A DNA stretch of 64,000 nucleotides. It comes from Micropterix aruncella. Lineage: Eukaryota; Arthropoda; Insecta; Lepidoptera; Micropterigidae. The stretch is taken from assembly GCA_944548615.1 (NCBI GenBank), contig OX155951.1, positions 40,405,964 through 40,469,963 of the forward strand, written 5' to 3'. The notes below the pieces were generated by a model. It ran no database searches. It was given only the letters and a program-made list of their open reading frames with translations, and was not told the DNA's origin. Below are positions 1 to 9,808 of this stretch, one piece after another. The position numbers and the translations under genes are program-made. How positions within the stretch are numbered: the first letter of the stretch is position 1; every line of letters starts with the position of its first letter.

Positions 1-311
1 CCATTGAATAAAACCTTCGTTAAATCCCTGAAGTCATTGTATTATGATGAATGAAATAAGTTTATAACAAGTAATCCATTAAAAAAAATTGACACGATTA
101 CGCTGTGGAAAAGTTTTGGGGTCAGCTTGGAATAAATTAGCTTCAGTGAGCAATGGAGAATCGGGTTTCTCGGCAACTGGAATCATACCAATTAATAAAA
201 ATGCTATTTTAGACTGTGAAATGCTATTTCTTGATATCGGACAATCCCAGTAATGATACAGAGCAAAAAGTTATTACAATCAACAAATATACAAGACTAA
301 TAAACGTCTAG
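1..311. other. AT-rich DNA, no recognised feature
   Basis: I see no convincing coding frame or repeat structure here. It leads directly into the open frame that starts after the stop codon at 309-311. Confidence 0.5.
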
Positions 312-638
312 CAAAATAATTTTAGAGATCAACCTTTCACCAGCATTCAGCCAACTACCACACAACCTAAAAGTAGTATACCAAAAGAGGAAACTGGTAA
401 AAATATTATACCGAAAAGGCAACATCAGGTAAGGTATTGGAGTATAGTTTCTCCAATCCCCTGCAAAGAAAATACTGCAAGTGTTCGTCGCAGGACCACA
501 AAACAAGCTCAAATATTGAACTCGACTCGAAATATATTAAATTTGAAAGCAAGGCGTTCTAGAAAGGAGGTACTTATAACTAAAATAAAGAAAAGGACTG
601 GAAATAAGAGACGAAATGAGTATCAAAGAAGAACATAA
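312..638 (+). pseudogene. Transposase C-terminal-like open frame (possible pogo/Tigger relic)
   Basis: A 108-codon frame runs from just after a TAG (309-311) to a TAA (636-638) with no internal stop and no usable Met start, so it looks like the 3' part of a larger gene. The product is very basic and low in hydrophobic residues. Near its middle it reads VSPIPCKE, then RRRTTKQAQILNST, then a Lys/Arg-rich tail. A proline-containing SP-P stretch followed by a basic RR-T-K run and an IL-ST segment is how the C-termini of pogo/Tigger-like (CENP-B/jerky-type) transposases in insects often look. No DDE core or HTH is visible upstream, so only the tail would remain. The family call is weak. It could instead be a fragment of another mobile-element protein, or a chance frame. 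Confidence 0.4.
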
Positions 639-1306
<668 letters not shown>

Positions 1307-1310
1307 TATA

Positions 1311-1690
1311 TGTATAAAACAGTATAATATTGTTATATTTGATAAGGTTTGTAAAGAAATCCGTTTATAGGATGATGTTTTTATTTAAAATAAAATTAGT
1401 AAAAGCTACTTAAAAAGTAGCGAAGGAAATCCCAGTTTGTATTGGGAAATGCTTATGTTTGAATGAGATATACTTACGGATGTGCACGACTTTCGACGGT
1501 GCAATGTAAGTTTAAAGGTCCTTTTGCCGTCGACTAACGATCACTATTCATCCATATATCTCATAAATAGGGCTTATCCTTATGCAACACAAAATGCCTT
1601 AAATTGAGACGAATTAAGCGAAAAAATAAAAAATTAAACTATCGATCACTTCGGCAAAGCCGTTTTATAAATGAAAGTGACATTACGAAA
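1311..1690 (+). repeat. Duplicated ~375-bp unit, copy 1
   Basis: This block, from TGTATAAAACAGTATAATATT through the segment ending AAAGTGACAT, recurs about 607 bp downstream with only scattered substitutions. It contains TTCGACGGTGCAATG and, about 30 bp on, TTGCCGTCGACTAA, which form a small inverted pair (TCGACGG/CCGTCGA). No coding potential is seen. A segmental duplication or two copies of a short element are both possible. Confidence 0.85.
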
Positions 1691-1918
1691 TAATTCAAAT
1701 TTCGAATGCTACCAATATTTAAAATATGATACAATTGGCTGAGTTTGTTATCAATCGAAATAAAAATAAAAAAACCTCCATATGCTCAATGAAATGAAAG
1801 AAGAAACTTCAATCTTAATTTCGGGCAGAGGAGTTTATAATAAAGATTGTATAATGTTATCAAAATAGGGTAAACCTATATAAAATTGTATAATATTAAA
1901 AAATTGTAAAGAAATATT

Positions 1919-2293
1919 GTATAAAACAGTATAATATTTTTATATTTGATAAGGTTTGTAAAGAAATCCGTTTATAGGATGATGTTTATATTTAAAATAA
2001 AATTAGTAAAAGCTACTTAAAAAGTAGCGAAGGAAATCCCAGCTTGTATTGGGAAATGCTTATGTTTGAATGAGATATACTTACGGATGTGCACGACTTT
2101 CGACGGTGCAATGTAAGTTTAAAGGTCCTTTTGCAGTCGACTAACGATCACTATTTATCCATATATCTCATAAATAGGGCTTATCCTTATGCAACACAAA
2201 ATGCCTTCAATTGAGACGAATTAAGCGAAAAAATAAAAAATAAACTATTGATCACTTCGGCAAAGCCGTGACATAAATGAAGGTGACATATCG
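1919..2293 (+). repeat. Duplicated ~375-bp unit, copy 2
   Basis: Second copy of the unit at 1311-1690, offset by 607-608 bp and nearly identical. Differences include GCAGTCG for GCCGTCG, TTTATCC for TTCATCC and GTGACATAA for GTTTTATAA. It lies in the same orientation, separated by about 230 bp of unrelated AT-rich DNA. Confidence 0.85.
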
Positions 2294-2331
2294 AAATTTC
2301 GACGGTGCAATGTAAGTTTAAAGGTCCTTTT
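2294..2331 (+). repeat. Partial third copy of the duplicated unit
   Basis: TTTCGACGGTGCAATGTAAG followed by TTTAAAGGTCCTTTT repeats the middle of the 1311/1919 unit immediately after copy 2. A short third segment joined here suggests template switching or unequal exchange rather than simple insertion. Confidence 0.75.
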
Positions 2332-2779
2332 TTCGTTATATATATTGCGATTTTTGGTTAAAACTAGTAATTTTGGTTAATTATTCTGCCTGCGTTGCAT
2401 TATCCGACCCGGTAATTTGATGTGGAGGGGGGGTTGTGGGAGTTTGAGGGGTTGGAGGGATCAGCGCCTCTGAGGCCTCCCTGTATCCGCCATTAACACA
2501 TTGTATACTAGTTATACCTCGTTAACTATATGTTGTAAACGAGGTTTACAACAGACATGTATCTACCTATTATCGTTTGACAATTTCAGTATCTCCGTAT
2601 GTAATTATAATTTGTAATATTTGCATACGTATGGCACTGATATCATATCAAAACATTCGAAAATCGCCTACATTTACGTAAGTAAGATATGTAGGCAGTT
2701 TGTCTATTTACATAATCTACTTTTTTGTTTAAAGTTAAAGACTAATTTATATGAAGAAGCTACTTACTGAACTAAGGTT
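2332..2779. other. AT-rich DNA with a small G-rich patch
   Basis: A G-rich patch at 2422-2460 is followed by AT-rich sequence. No coding frame or recognised repeat is seen. Confidence 0.4.
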
Positions 2780-2950
2780 TATTTTTTATTCATTTAATGC
2801 TTATACAATTTTTTTTGTTAAAATGTCAGTAAAGTAAAGAAATAAAACAATGGAGAACCACAGCTTAGGATCGACAAAGCTCAAGTAACAAACGGCGATA
2901 TGCACGTCTAACGGGGCTTCTTGTGCCTTTATCTAGATGCACAATTGTGT
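2780..2950 (-). repeat. Decayed LINE-type 3' end, family shared with 60236-60400
   Basis: TTTATTCATTTAATG is followed by AACAATGGAGAACC, then GATCGACAAAG...AACGGCGATATGCACGTCTAACGGGGCTTCT. The same order of words recurs at 60240-60400 (GTTCGACACA, AACGACGCTATGCGCATCTAACGAAGCTTCT). The (TTTA)-rich edge suggests a minus-strand retroelement tail. Interspersed repeat is well supported; class is inferred. Confidence 0.5.
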
Positions 2951-3270
2951 TGCAAAATATAAAGTAATAGTGTTTATTATATTAATTATTTTTAAATTGA
3001 TAAAATAGCAAAAAATGGTAAATAAAAAATAGGTAGTAGCCTTCCACCGTTTTTAAAATAAATATATATTTTTTTAATAAGATAAATAAATTATATGACT
3101 GTTTTACCTAAATAAATAGAATAATAATAATAATCATAAATATTTACTACACAATATATTTTATAATATATTAATATAATTCATAGAATGAATTACGTAC
3201 ATATGTACATAAATACAAAATACACATACAGAGATAAAAAATATTTTTTCTAAGATAGCAAATCGTTTAT
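2951..3270. other. AT-rich DNA, nothing recognised
   Basis: Very AT-rich, low-complexity sequence without coding potential. Confidence 0.5.
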
Positions 3271-3275
3271 GTACA

Positions 3276-3312
3276 TCCACCAATTGGACACAATGAAATG
3301 AAATGAAATGTA
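3276..3312 (+). repeat. LINE 3' tail (CCAATTGGACAC ... ATGAA repeats)
   Basis: CCACCAATTGGACACAATG followed by a short (AAATG)n run is the terminal word of a LINE family also seen at 17165-17460 (minus), 27680-27730 and 52600-52665. Only the last ~35 bp survive here. Confidence 0.6.
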
Positions 3313-3377
3313 ACATGCTGTCTGCATGTCGTTCTCATTTTTGTAATATCAGTAAATATCCCTAATCGACAAAGGAA

Positions 3378-3545
3378 ATGATTAAATGGCGTCCAAGTCC
3401 ATGTGGTCTGTGCGCATTTCCGGCTGGCAATTAGCGTCCGCCGAGGCAGTCACTTTACCGGTTCGCCCGATGAATACTTAATCGTGATCACCTGCAGCGG
3501 CGTCGCGACGCCCGCCGACGCCGAACACATTGTCATGCTCTGATA
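3378..3545. other. CpG-containing GC-rich patch
   Basis: A ~165-bp patch much richer in G+C than its flanks, with many CpGs and the perfect palindrome GGCGTCGCGACGCC near 3501. No convincing ORF or splice sites. It could be a conserved regulatory element or the interior of an old repeat. Confidence 0.35.
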
Positions 3546-4181
3546 ACTAGGGACAATAATAGGGGCAGAAATTAAAATACTTCAAGAAATGCCATTAGAA
3601 ATGCCTTCAAGGTTGCCTTTAAGAAATGCATAAAAAGAAACCTAACCATGCATGCTCTCTATAATTTTGATGAATTTGTCAAGGCTTTCTTATTTTTTAA
3701 AACATTATTTACCATTTATCAAATCTATTTTGTTCTGTATTTTGTTACTTTAGTCTTGGTTTTATTGTAAAACTTATTGTTTAGTAACTGATTATTTAAA
3801 ATTTTTTTTTTGACTATTTTTGAAAAGTTATTGATAGATTACACAGGTCGGCGACTATTTTTTTTATATTATGAAGAGTGTTCCTAATGTATTTCTGGCT
3901 GCTGAGTTCGGCAAAAATAACAAAAAAAATCCATCACGTTAGATTTCGCTGCAAAACCGTACTTTCTGTCGTATTGCCTAGCTATAAGAGGATTTCTTAG
4001 AACGGGGTTTTCTATAATGAGCAAAATGGGGAATTTCCAAGTGACCCATTCCATAACTTGCCCTTCCCAAGAGAAGAACTTGTTGGCACCTGGAACTTTT
4101 TTCGCTTGGCTTAGAAACGGAGAGAAAAAAATCGAGCCTTATTTTATTCAAGACGCCGATCTTGTATATTGTTCCAATGTA

Positions 4182-4239
4182 CCCGGTTTGATGTCAATGT
4201 TTAACATTGTTGAATGTTAAACTGTGACATCAAACCGGG
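4182..4239. repeat. Inverted repeat inside the pseudogene
   Basis: Arms of 27 bp (4182-4208 and 4213-4239), 25 of 27 positions pairing, separated by 4 bp. The arms begin and end CCCGGTTTGATGTCA / TGACATCAAACCGGG. The right arm replaces sequence the family protein would continue with, so it looks like a template-switch scar. Confidence 0.8.
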
Positions 4240-4739
4240 CTGTGGCTGATGTGGAGACTGTGGCTGATGTGGAAACCAAAATGTAGCTGATGATGGGAGA
4301 CTATTCATCGACTCTTCTACAGGAAGTTTAAAAGCTGTTTTACTTCACAATGGCAACAAATATGCCTCTATACCTGTCGAGCACTCAGTACATTTAACGG
4401 AGAAGTATGACAACTTGTCTTTGATCTTAGACAAACTCAAATATAAGGAATTTGAAATGGACCATCTGCGGGAACCTGAAAGTCATTTCTATGATACTCG
4501 GACAACAAGACGGTTACATCAAATGCCACTGTTTTCCCTGTGAATGGGATAGTCGCGCAAAATATCAGCACTGGATCCAGAAGGAGTGACCAAGAAAAAC
4601 ACCTAAGTTTGGAGAGAAAAATGTACACTTTGAATCTTTGGTAGACCCGAAAAAAGTACTTTCCCTCGCTGCACATCAACTAAGTATGATAAAGCAGTTT
4701 GTCAAGGCATTGTCAAAAGATGTCAAAAGAAAAATGTAA

Positions 4740-4778
4740 TTGGACAACCCAGGGTACTTCTTACCCTGGGTTGTCCAA
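4740..4778. repeat. Perfect 17-bp inverted repeat
   Basis: TTGGACAACCCAGGGTA (4740-4756) and its exact reverse complement (4762-4778) flank a 5-bp loop. It sits exactly where a large internal part of the pseudogene is missing, which suggests it formed with the deletion. Confidence 0.85.
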
Positions 4779-4965
4779 AGCAATGTTGAAGGAGGGAGTT
4801 TTTGTCGGTCCTGACATACATAACGTCCTGACATACAAAAATCTTGGTGCAGTGAGTGGAGAGGAAGAAGAGAGGTTCCACCAGGACATAAAGGAAATGG
4901 AGCGGAGATACCAAGGATGGTGGAATTCAAATATAATAGGCGACTACTGCTGGATGACGCCATAG

Positions 4966-6423
4966 AGAAGAGCCACAAAAGCGGAAAAGTTCAAAGCGGG
5001 GTTTCGAGTGGAAAAAATGTAGATTTTATATTTTTATACTATTTCGTCATTTTAAATATTGTTACAATAAAAAGTTCGAAACTAATACGCCATATATTTT
5101 TTTTTATTTCAAGGTATACTATTTTCCTACATTACATTGCTTGTTTTGCATACATTTTTATTTTCCATTTCCGGAAAATCTCTACGTGATGGAGCATAAA
5201 TGATGACATTTTTGAATTCAACGCATCGAAAACTATAGGAAACATCCTTTACAGTGTAAAAATATTTTAAAAGTCTCAATTTGCAAGCCTGTGCTATTTA
5301 TTAAAAAAAATGTTATTTGACTCTGTTTGATTTTGATGTTTGTATTTGATCCAAAAGTGCTTTGCTTTTAAATATAAAAAGTATACGTACAAGTAATGAA
5401 GTTGTGGATAACTTCTACCAAATGTAAAATGACGTATTCCACAGTATGTACTTTTAGGAAATAATAAAATATGACTATGTCTATGACTATGATTTATATA
5501 CATAGCACATATCAATATCTATAGATTATTGTGGAAGGTTGCAGATAGTTAAAAACCTCGTATCTCAGATTTCGACTATTTTCGTTTTATTTGCTCAACG
5601 CAAATTGAACCTCGTTACGAGGGTCTCTACTGAAGCAAAACAATTTTTATTGTATTTTATGAGCAAAAATAGTTCTAGGTTATTAATTCCACGAATTGCT
5701 CGGTTATTAAAAATGCACAATTTTCATAATTTTGCTATTTATTATATATAAAGTTTCCTCCGTTGTCTCATATTCAGCATGGATGCCCTGGAAAGGAAAG
5801 GTGTATCGTGATGAAAAGACGGAATTTTAAAACAAAAATGAGCAAGTATTTTACTTCAGTGGATTCTCCGGTTACGCTTCTTATATAGGCAGGCGCCGCG
5901 CCATACGCAGTTGCCATAATCAATGATCGATACAATTAGGCGTTTACTAGAAGTGTTCTGACTTTAAGCAGGAGTATTTATTACCTTATAGACAAAGCCT
6001 TAAGAGATGAGCGAAGCACTAACAAACCGTTTTGCTGATCCCAATCAAAGAGTAAAATTAGGTTTCTTGACGAAGACACTAAGGGCTTCTCTGAGGAACA
6101 AAATACTTTTTTCGGTTAAGGGTCCTGTCCGTAGCAGTCAATCGAATATGATCACATGTATAATGTAATATTACTCTAAGCAGAGCTAGGCTGATCGAGA
6201 TCTATAAAATACATCCACTGGGTATCCAGTGGGCACAAATCCTAAGAGCAGTACCTAAATTTGTTCCTATATCTGAGGTATACAATGCAAACAAGATATA
6301 TCTAAGCATGCATGTAATATTAGCGGCAAACCAATCTAAACCTATCTTAACGAATTAAAATGATATTTTGAGGACTAACCGTCTTACCTATGGGAAAAGA
6401 ATTGCATTTTATTATTTATATTA
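4966..6423. other. Unrecognised AT-rich DNA
   Basis: No gene recognised. Small features: a CCTCGTTACGAGG palindrome near 5611, a few CTATGACTATG repeats near 5473, and moderately GC sequence at 5860-6300 without an open frame of note. Confidence 0.45.
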
Positions 6424-6431
6424 GGTACAGT

Positions 6432-6685
6432 CAGTTGCGTAGCGTGCCTTGGCGGGGCCCCGTATAAAATTTTGTTTGGAGGCCATTAGGAAGGGTAAAG
6501 ATTTCGCTACAGGTAGATAAGATAAATAGGTCGGATAGGACTTACCTTTGCAATCTAAATCACTCACAGGAGCTGGTGTCTGAAAAAATGAAGAAGTTTT
6601 GGGCACTTTTTTTTATGATCTCCCTTTTCTGATCACTTTTTCTTTTCGTAGCTCCGCTGGGATAATCTCTTTTCCTTTCACTCAT
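6432..6685 (-). pseudogene. hAT (ZMYM1-like) transposase N-terminus, truncated and frameshifted
   Basis: Reading leftward from the ATG at 6685, the frame gives MSERKRDYPSGATKRK then a Lys-rich stretch, and after a one-base shift near 6605 continues VPKTSSFFQTPAPVSD. A basic leader MS-RK-YPSGA-KRK followed by K-P-K-TSFFQ is how many insect hAT proteins annotated as zinc finger MYM-type protein 1-like begin. The BED/TTF-type zinc finger, RNase H-like catalytic core and dimerisation domain are absent; coding sequence runs straight into the 3' terminal repeat. This is a remnant, not an active gene. Confidence 0.7.
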
Positions 6686-7090
6686 TGTTTTTTACAAATC
6701 GCTACTAATACTACTAAACGCTAAACCAGGAGAACAATTGTTTGTATTATATTACAATGTGATGCACAATTAAATAAAACGCGTCAATAAACACTGCTCT
6801 CCGTGGTTTATCATCGTATCGTACATATGTACATCGATTATTGTGGGATTCCACCGTTGTAGTAAATTACAGGGAGATGTAGTAACGGGGAGATCCCGTA
6901 GCCCGCGATAACCGATGTAGGGTGTTATTAACTTTTGAACGCAAGCTTTACGCGGGAAAAAAGAAATAGCTTTTTTTGACTTTTGTCATTTCTAAAATTA
7001 AAAAAAAATTGCTTACGCACGTTGGGGGCCCCCGTGGCCCGGGGGCCCTGTATAATTGATTTGGCAGATACGGCGGTAGCTACTCCCATG
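6432..7090 (-). mobile_element. hAT-type deletion derivative with exact 8-bp target duplication
   Basis: The element starts CAGTTGCGTAGC and ends GCTACTCCCATG, imperfect terminal repeats (8 of 12 positions) that fit the CAGnGGCGTAGC type ends of hAT elements. It is flanked by the identical 8-mer GGTACAGT at 6424-6431 and 7091-7098, the 8-bp target duplication expected for hAT. Near the right end lies a GC-rich GGGGGCCCCCGTGGCCCGGG segment, common just inside these ends. The element is only 659 bp, far shorter than an autonomous hAT, and carries just the first part of a transposase gene on the minus strand (see 6432-6685). It is therefore an internally deleted, non-autonomous copy. Confidence 0.85.
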
Positions 7091-7098
7091 GGTACAGT

Positions 7099-7598
7099 GT
7101 AAGCTTTATCGCCGTTTATCTAAATTATTCGCAAAAATGTTTGCCAACGTTATTTTTGGCCACCCTATAAATCTATATAATAATATATAGAACAAAGTCA
7201 GGTCGAACAATGAGTTTGATGAAAGTCAGGTTTGATGAAAAAATAACTATTAAAAACAAAAATTGAAAAGTTGACGAAATATTAAAATAAAAGAAAAAAC
7301 ATCTTCCCATACAAAATGTAAATCCGTGTTTTTCTCATGGTCAGTTGTACGTGGCATGTTCACGTGTCGGCAAATCATCCGCTTTATTTGTTTTTGCGCC
7401 TGATTAAAAAAAAACAAAAAAAGCCATACATCACAAGGTGCTTCAATGAAGAGAATTAAACCGAGTGCATCCCATGCTGCACAATATGTAAATAGTTTAA
7501 TTCAATCATGTCTTGCTGACACGCGTTTGATATACTTAATTTTTGTACTTTTATATTTCTTTTTGTGTTATTATTTTTATGTTATTATTTTTGTGTTA
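7099..7598. other. Unrecognised DNA
   Basis: AT-rich with a less AT-rich patch at 7330-7400. No coding frame or known repeat recognised. Confidence 0.4.
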
Positions 7599-7929
7599 TT
7601 AACCCTTCCTATTTGAGTTAACCATTTTTGGTTAGACGCTTACAAATGCTAAAATTGTATCTAACCAATATTGGTTAGGGCGCTCCGCGCTGCGTAAAAT
7701 GCCAACTTTTTAAATATTTATTCATTATTATCTTAATTGTTTGACGAGATAAGGTTAAAATATTATAAATTTCAAATTTCAATGCGATCATTTTACAGTT
7801 ATTCTTTTTACGATCCGTATAGTAGTTTAAAAGTTATGGTCGTTTTTCTCAAGGCCATCGACTTCACGCGCAAAACTGTCCCGGGCAGAAGTGACGACTA
7901 AATTTTTACCCCGCGATAGGAGGGGTTAA
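7599..7929. mobile_element. TTAA-flanked (piggyBac-type) MITE, copy 1
   Basis: Bounded by TTAA at 7599-7602 and 7926-7929, with inner ends CCCTTCCTAT and ATAGGAGGGG that pair at 9 of 10 positions. TTAA duplications plus C3 ends are the signature of piggyBac-superfamily elements. The interior is AT-rich and non-coding and shares an ATTTCAATGC(G/A)ATCATT ... GTAGTAGTTT stretch with the element at 44113-44382, so both belong to one family. Confidence 0.8.
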
Positions 7930-8279
7930 AGTAGTGAACGTAATATTTATTTTGTATTCATTGAAGTGCTTTCATAAAATCATAAATTAAGTTCAGCTAA
8001 TCTGTAACACGACATTCATTGACTGTTAGGCGGTGCGACGTTCGCCGGGTCAGCTAGTGCTAAATAAAAATTAGATTTTCGAGTTCAGCGAGAAAATTGT
8101 TTTAATCATCTCCGGCAAAAAAATATTATTGGACATACGAGGTTTTCACTCGACAACGACGATATACGATTTCAATGAAAGTTCTGTCGACTGGAACACA
8201 TTTCAAGTGTAACGATCCATCTATCATTGTTCCGTATTATTAAAGTGCAATAAGGAGTATTTCTTTAGACGTTTCACCC
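7930..8279. other. Unrecognised DNA
   Basis: Mixed-composition sequence with no recognised gene or repeat. Confidence 0.4.
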
Positions 8280-8640
8280 CAAAACAGCGCGGGCTAGAAA
8301 TAAAGAGGGTTGAAGTACAAATAGGCCGTGGGCGAGCCGCGGCTAGGGGATACATTCGGTGTCATTTGTATGTGTCCTCGTAGGCAGCCATCGAAATAAA
8401 GTGTCTGGCATAAAAAATAATGAACGCCTCACACGGTCGCGGGCGCGGCGGGGCGGGACAATCCGCTTCTTCGCGGACGCCGTCACGTGCGCGTCGTTGG
8501 TGGTGTATGCCCGTTTTATAATTGCCAAGAAAACCAATTTCCTGGACGGGCGAACGACAATTCACGTACGCTCACACGAATACGTGACGAGCGTTGTCGC
8601 TTATTGCCTTGTCGCCGTTTCATTATCGCGGATATGTATT
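8280..8640. other. CpG-rich island-like block
   Basis: About 360 bp clearly richer in G+C and CpG than the surrounding DNA, including GGTCGCGGGCGCGGCGGGGC near 8437. Overlapping frames of 64-115 codons exist on both strands, as expected by chance in GC-rich DNA; none resembles a known protein. It could be a promoter or first-exon region, or part of an unclassified repeat. There is no clear TATA box or splice site. Confidence 0.4.
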
Positions 8641-8998
8641 TTCAGAAAATATTAAATTCTGGAAACCAGAAGCAATTTGTGGGACTATCCAGAAGTATTC
8701 AAAAGATGTTTTATATGTTTAGGTTAATTATTAGAGTATACCATTCTATGTTTTTTTTTAATTTGATGTTAATGTTTTTAAAAAAAATATTACATTGTTG
8801 CTACCTTCTCTTTTCATGGGAGTACTTTCAATAAAATATGAAATACTAGGGGCAGTCAAATGTAAACAACAATATTAGACAATATAACGAGGATTACGCG
8901 GAAGTTGGTAACGCAGTAAAGTGTGCATAAATGCGGAGTAAATTCCGTAAATACTCTTATTTGGCCCCAAAAATCGCCCCTTAGGGCCATTCGTTTAA

Positions 8999-9060
8999 TC
9001 CGTGGTAATAACAGAAATCTGTGGTAATAGTAAAAATCTGTGGTAATAATAAAAATCGGT
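8999..9060 (+). repeat. 19-bp tandem repeat, three units
   Basis: GTGGTAATA recurs at 9002, 9021 and 9040, within units like AATCTGTGGTAATAGTAAA. Confidence 0.85.
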
Positions 9061-9194
9061 AGCGATTCTGCAAAACAGAGTTCTTTAAGATAGCTCGATT
9101 TCGTAGTAATTCGAGTTACTATCGAGTGGTAAAAGTAACTTTCGCAAGATAGCGGCTTCGAATCAGTTGGTTCAGGGCTCGCGTAGGTTTCAGT

Positions 9195-9410
9195 TTGATT
9201 GTTAGGTTGCTGTCAGTATTGTCATCGGCGGCAAAGGCCTCAAGTTTTGATCATATTTATTTGGAATTGGATTTGGGATATATTCTCTTTCATGACGATA
9301 GTCGTTCGGATGACAATCATGTAATTATGGAATTTGTCCTCAAGCATATCCCCATAGTTTTGGACGCTGACATCTTTGCTGAAAATTTTCTTAAAAAACT
9401 GAATAATTAG
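9195..9410 (+). CDS. Unrecognised 71-codon ORF, doubtful
   Basis: A Met-initiated open frame with a hydrophobic leucine-rich start and an acidic middle (HDDSRSDD). I recognise no domain. It sits in AT-rich repeat-laden DNA with no visible promoter or splice sites, so it is most likely a chance frame. Confidence 0.12.
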   Translation: MIVRLLSVLSSAAKASSFDHIYLELDLGYILFHDDSRSDDNHVIMEFVLKHIPIVLDADIFAENFLKKLNN

Positions 9411-9482
9411 AGCGATAAATGCATTTACCACGTGTTTCCGAAATCGACCAAACAGCTGTATTTAGTAAGCGCGATGAAATAA

Positions 9483-9514
9483 TGGTAATAATGCGTCTTG
9501 ACGCATTATTGCCA
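9483..9514. repeat. Short inverted repeat
   Basis: TGGTAATAATGCGTC (9483-9497) pairs with GACGCATTATTGCCA (9500-9514) at 14 of 15 positions with a 2-bp loop. Confidence 0.8.
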
Positions 9515-9808
9515 GCGAAGAAAATATAATAACGCTGGAATTCTGTCAAGAAAGACAATTTTGTGGAATATATTGGTTATAAGAAAGAAAGAAAGGAAGA
9601 AAAAAATGCTTTATGGTACTAAAAAAATAACAATGATAAAGAAAACGTAAATTATATTTTTAATTATTTCAAACGGAGGGCTTATCGTTTCACAATTTAT
9701 TACAGCCAGGCATTGTAGACTATTATGTCTCTCTAATTATACTCCATACTATAAATCATATATGTATATCTACATAATGTATTATACATACATATATACT
9801 TCGGGAGC

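Larger units (their letters stand above)
4017..4965 (+). pseudogene. Broken gene of a repetitive arthropod protein family, probably transposon-derived
   Basis: Several blocks, out of frame with each other, line up in the order of one protein family found in many copies in arthropod and Hydra genomes (recognised from memory; function not established). Block 1 (4017-4200) contains APGTFFAWL and DLVYCSNVPGLM. Block 2 (4298-4456) contains RLFIDSSTGSLKAVLLHNG. Block 3, after a frameshift (about 4458-4589), contains ILGQQDGYIKCHCFPCEWDS with closely spaced Cys residues. Block 4 (about 4590-4720) contains SLVDPKKVL and MIKQFVKAL. Block 5 (4812-4962) contains LGAVSGEEEERFHQDI and ERRYQGWW...GDYCW. 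The segment between blocks 4 and 5 is largely missing. Frameshifts, stops, two hairpins (4182-4239 and 4740-4778) and short duplications show it is dead. The real coding span probably began upstream. Confidence 0.7.

Noticed and set aside
6553..6605. Spliced exon in the hAT relic (polypyrimidine tract with CAG, and AAAGGTAAG donor-like word)
   Set aside because: The same stretch reads through as the expected hAT protein after a one-base shift, so the splice-like words are more simply coding sequence.
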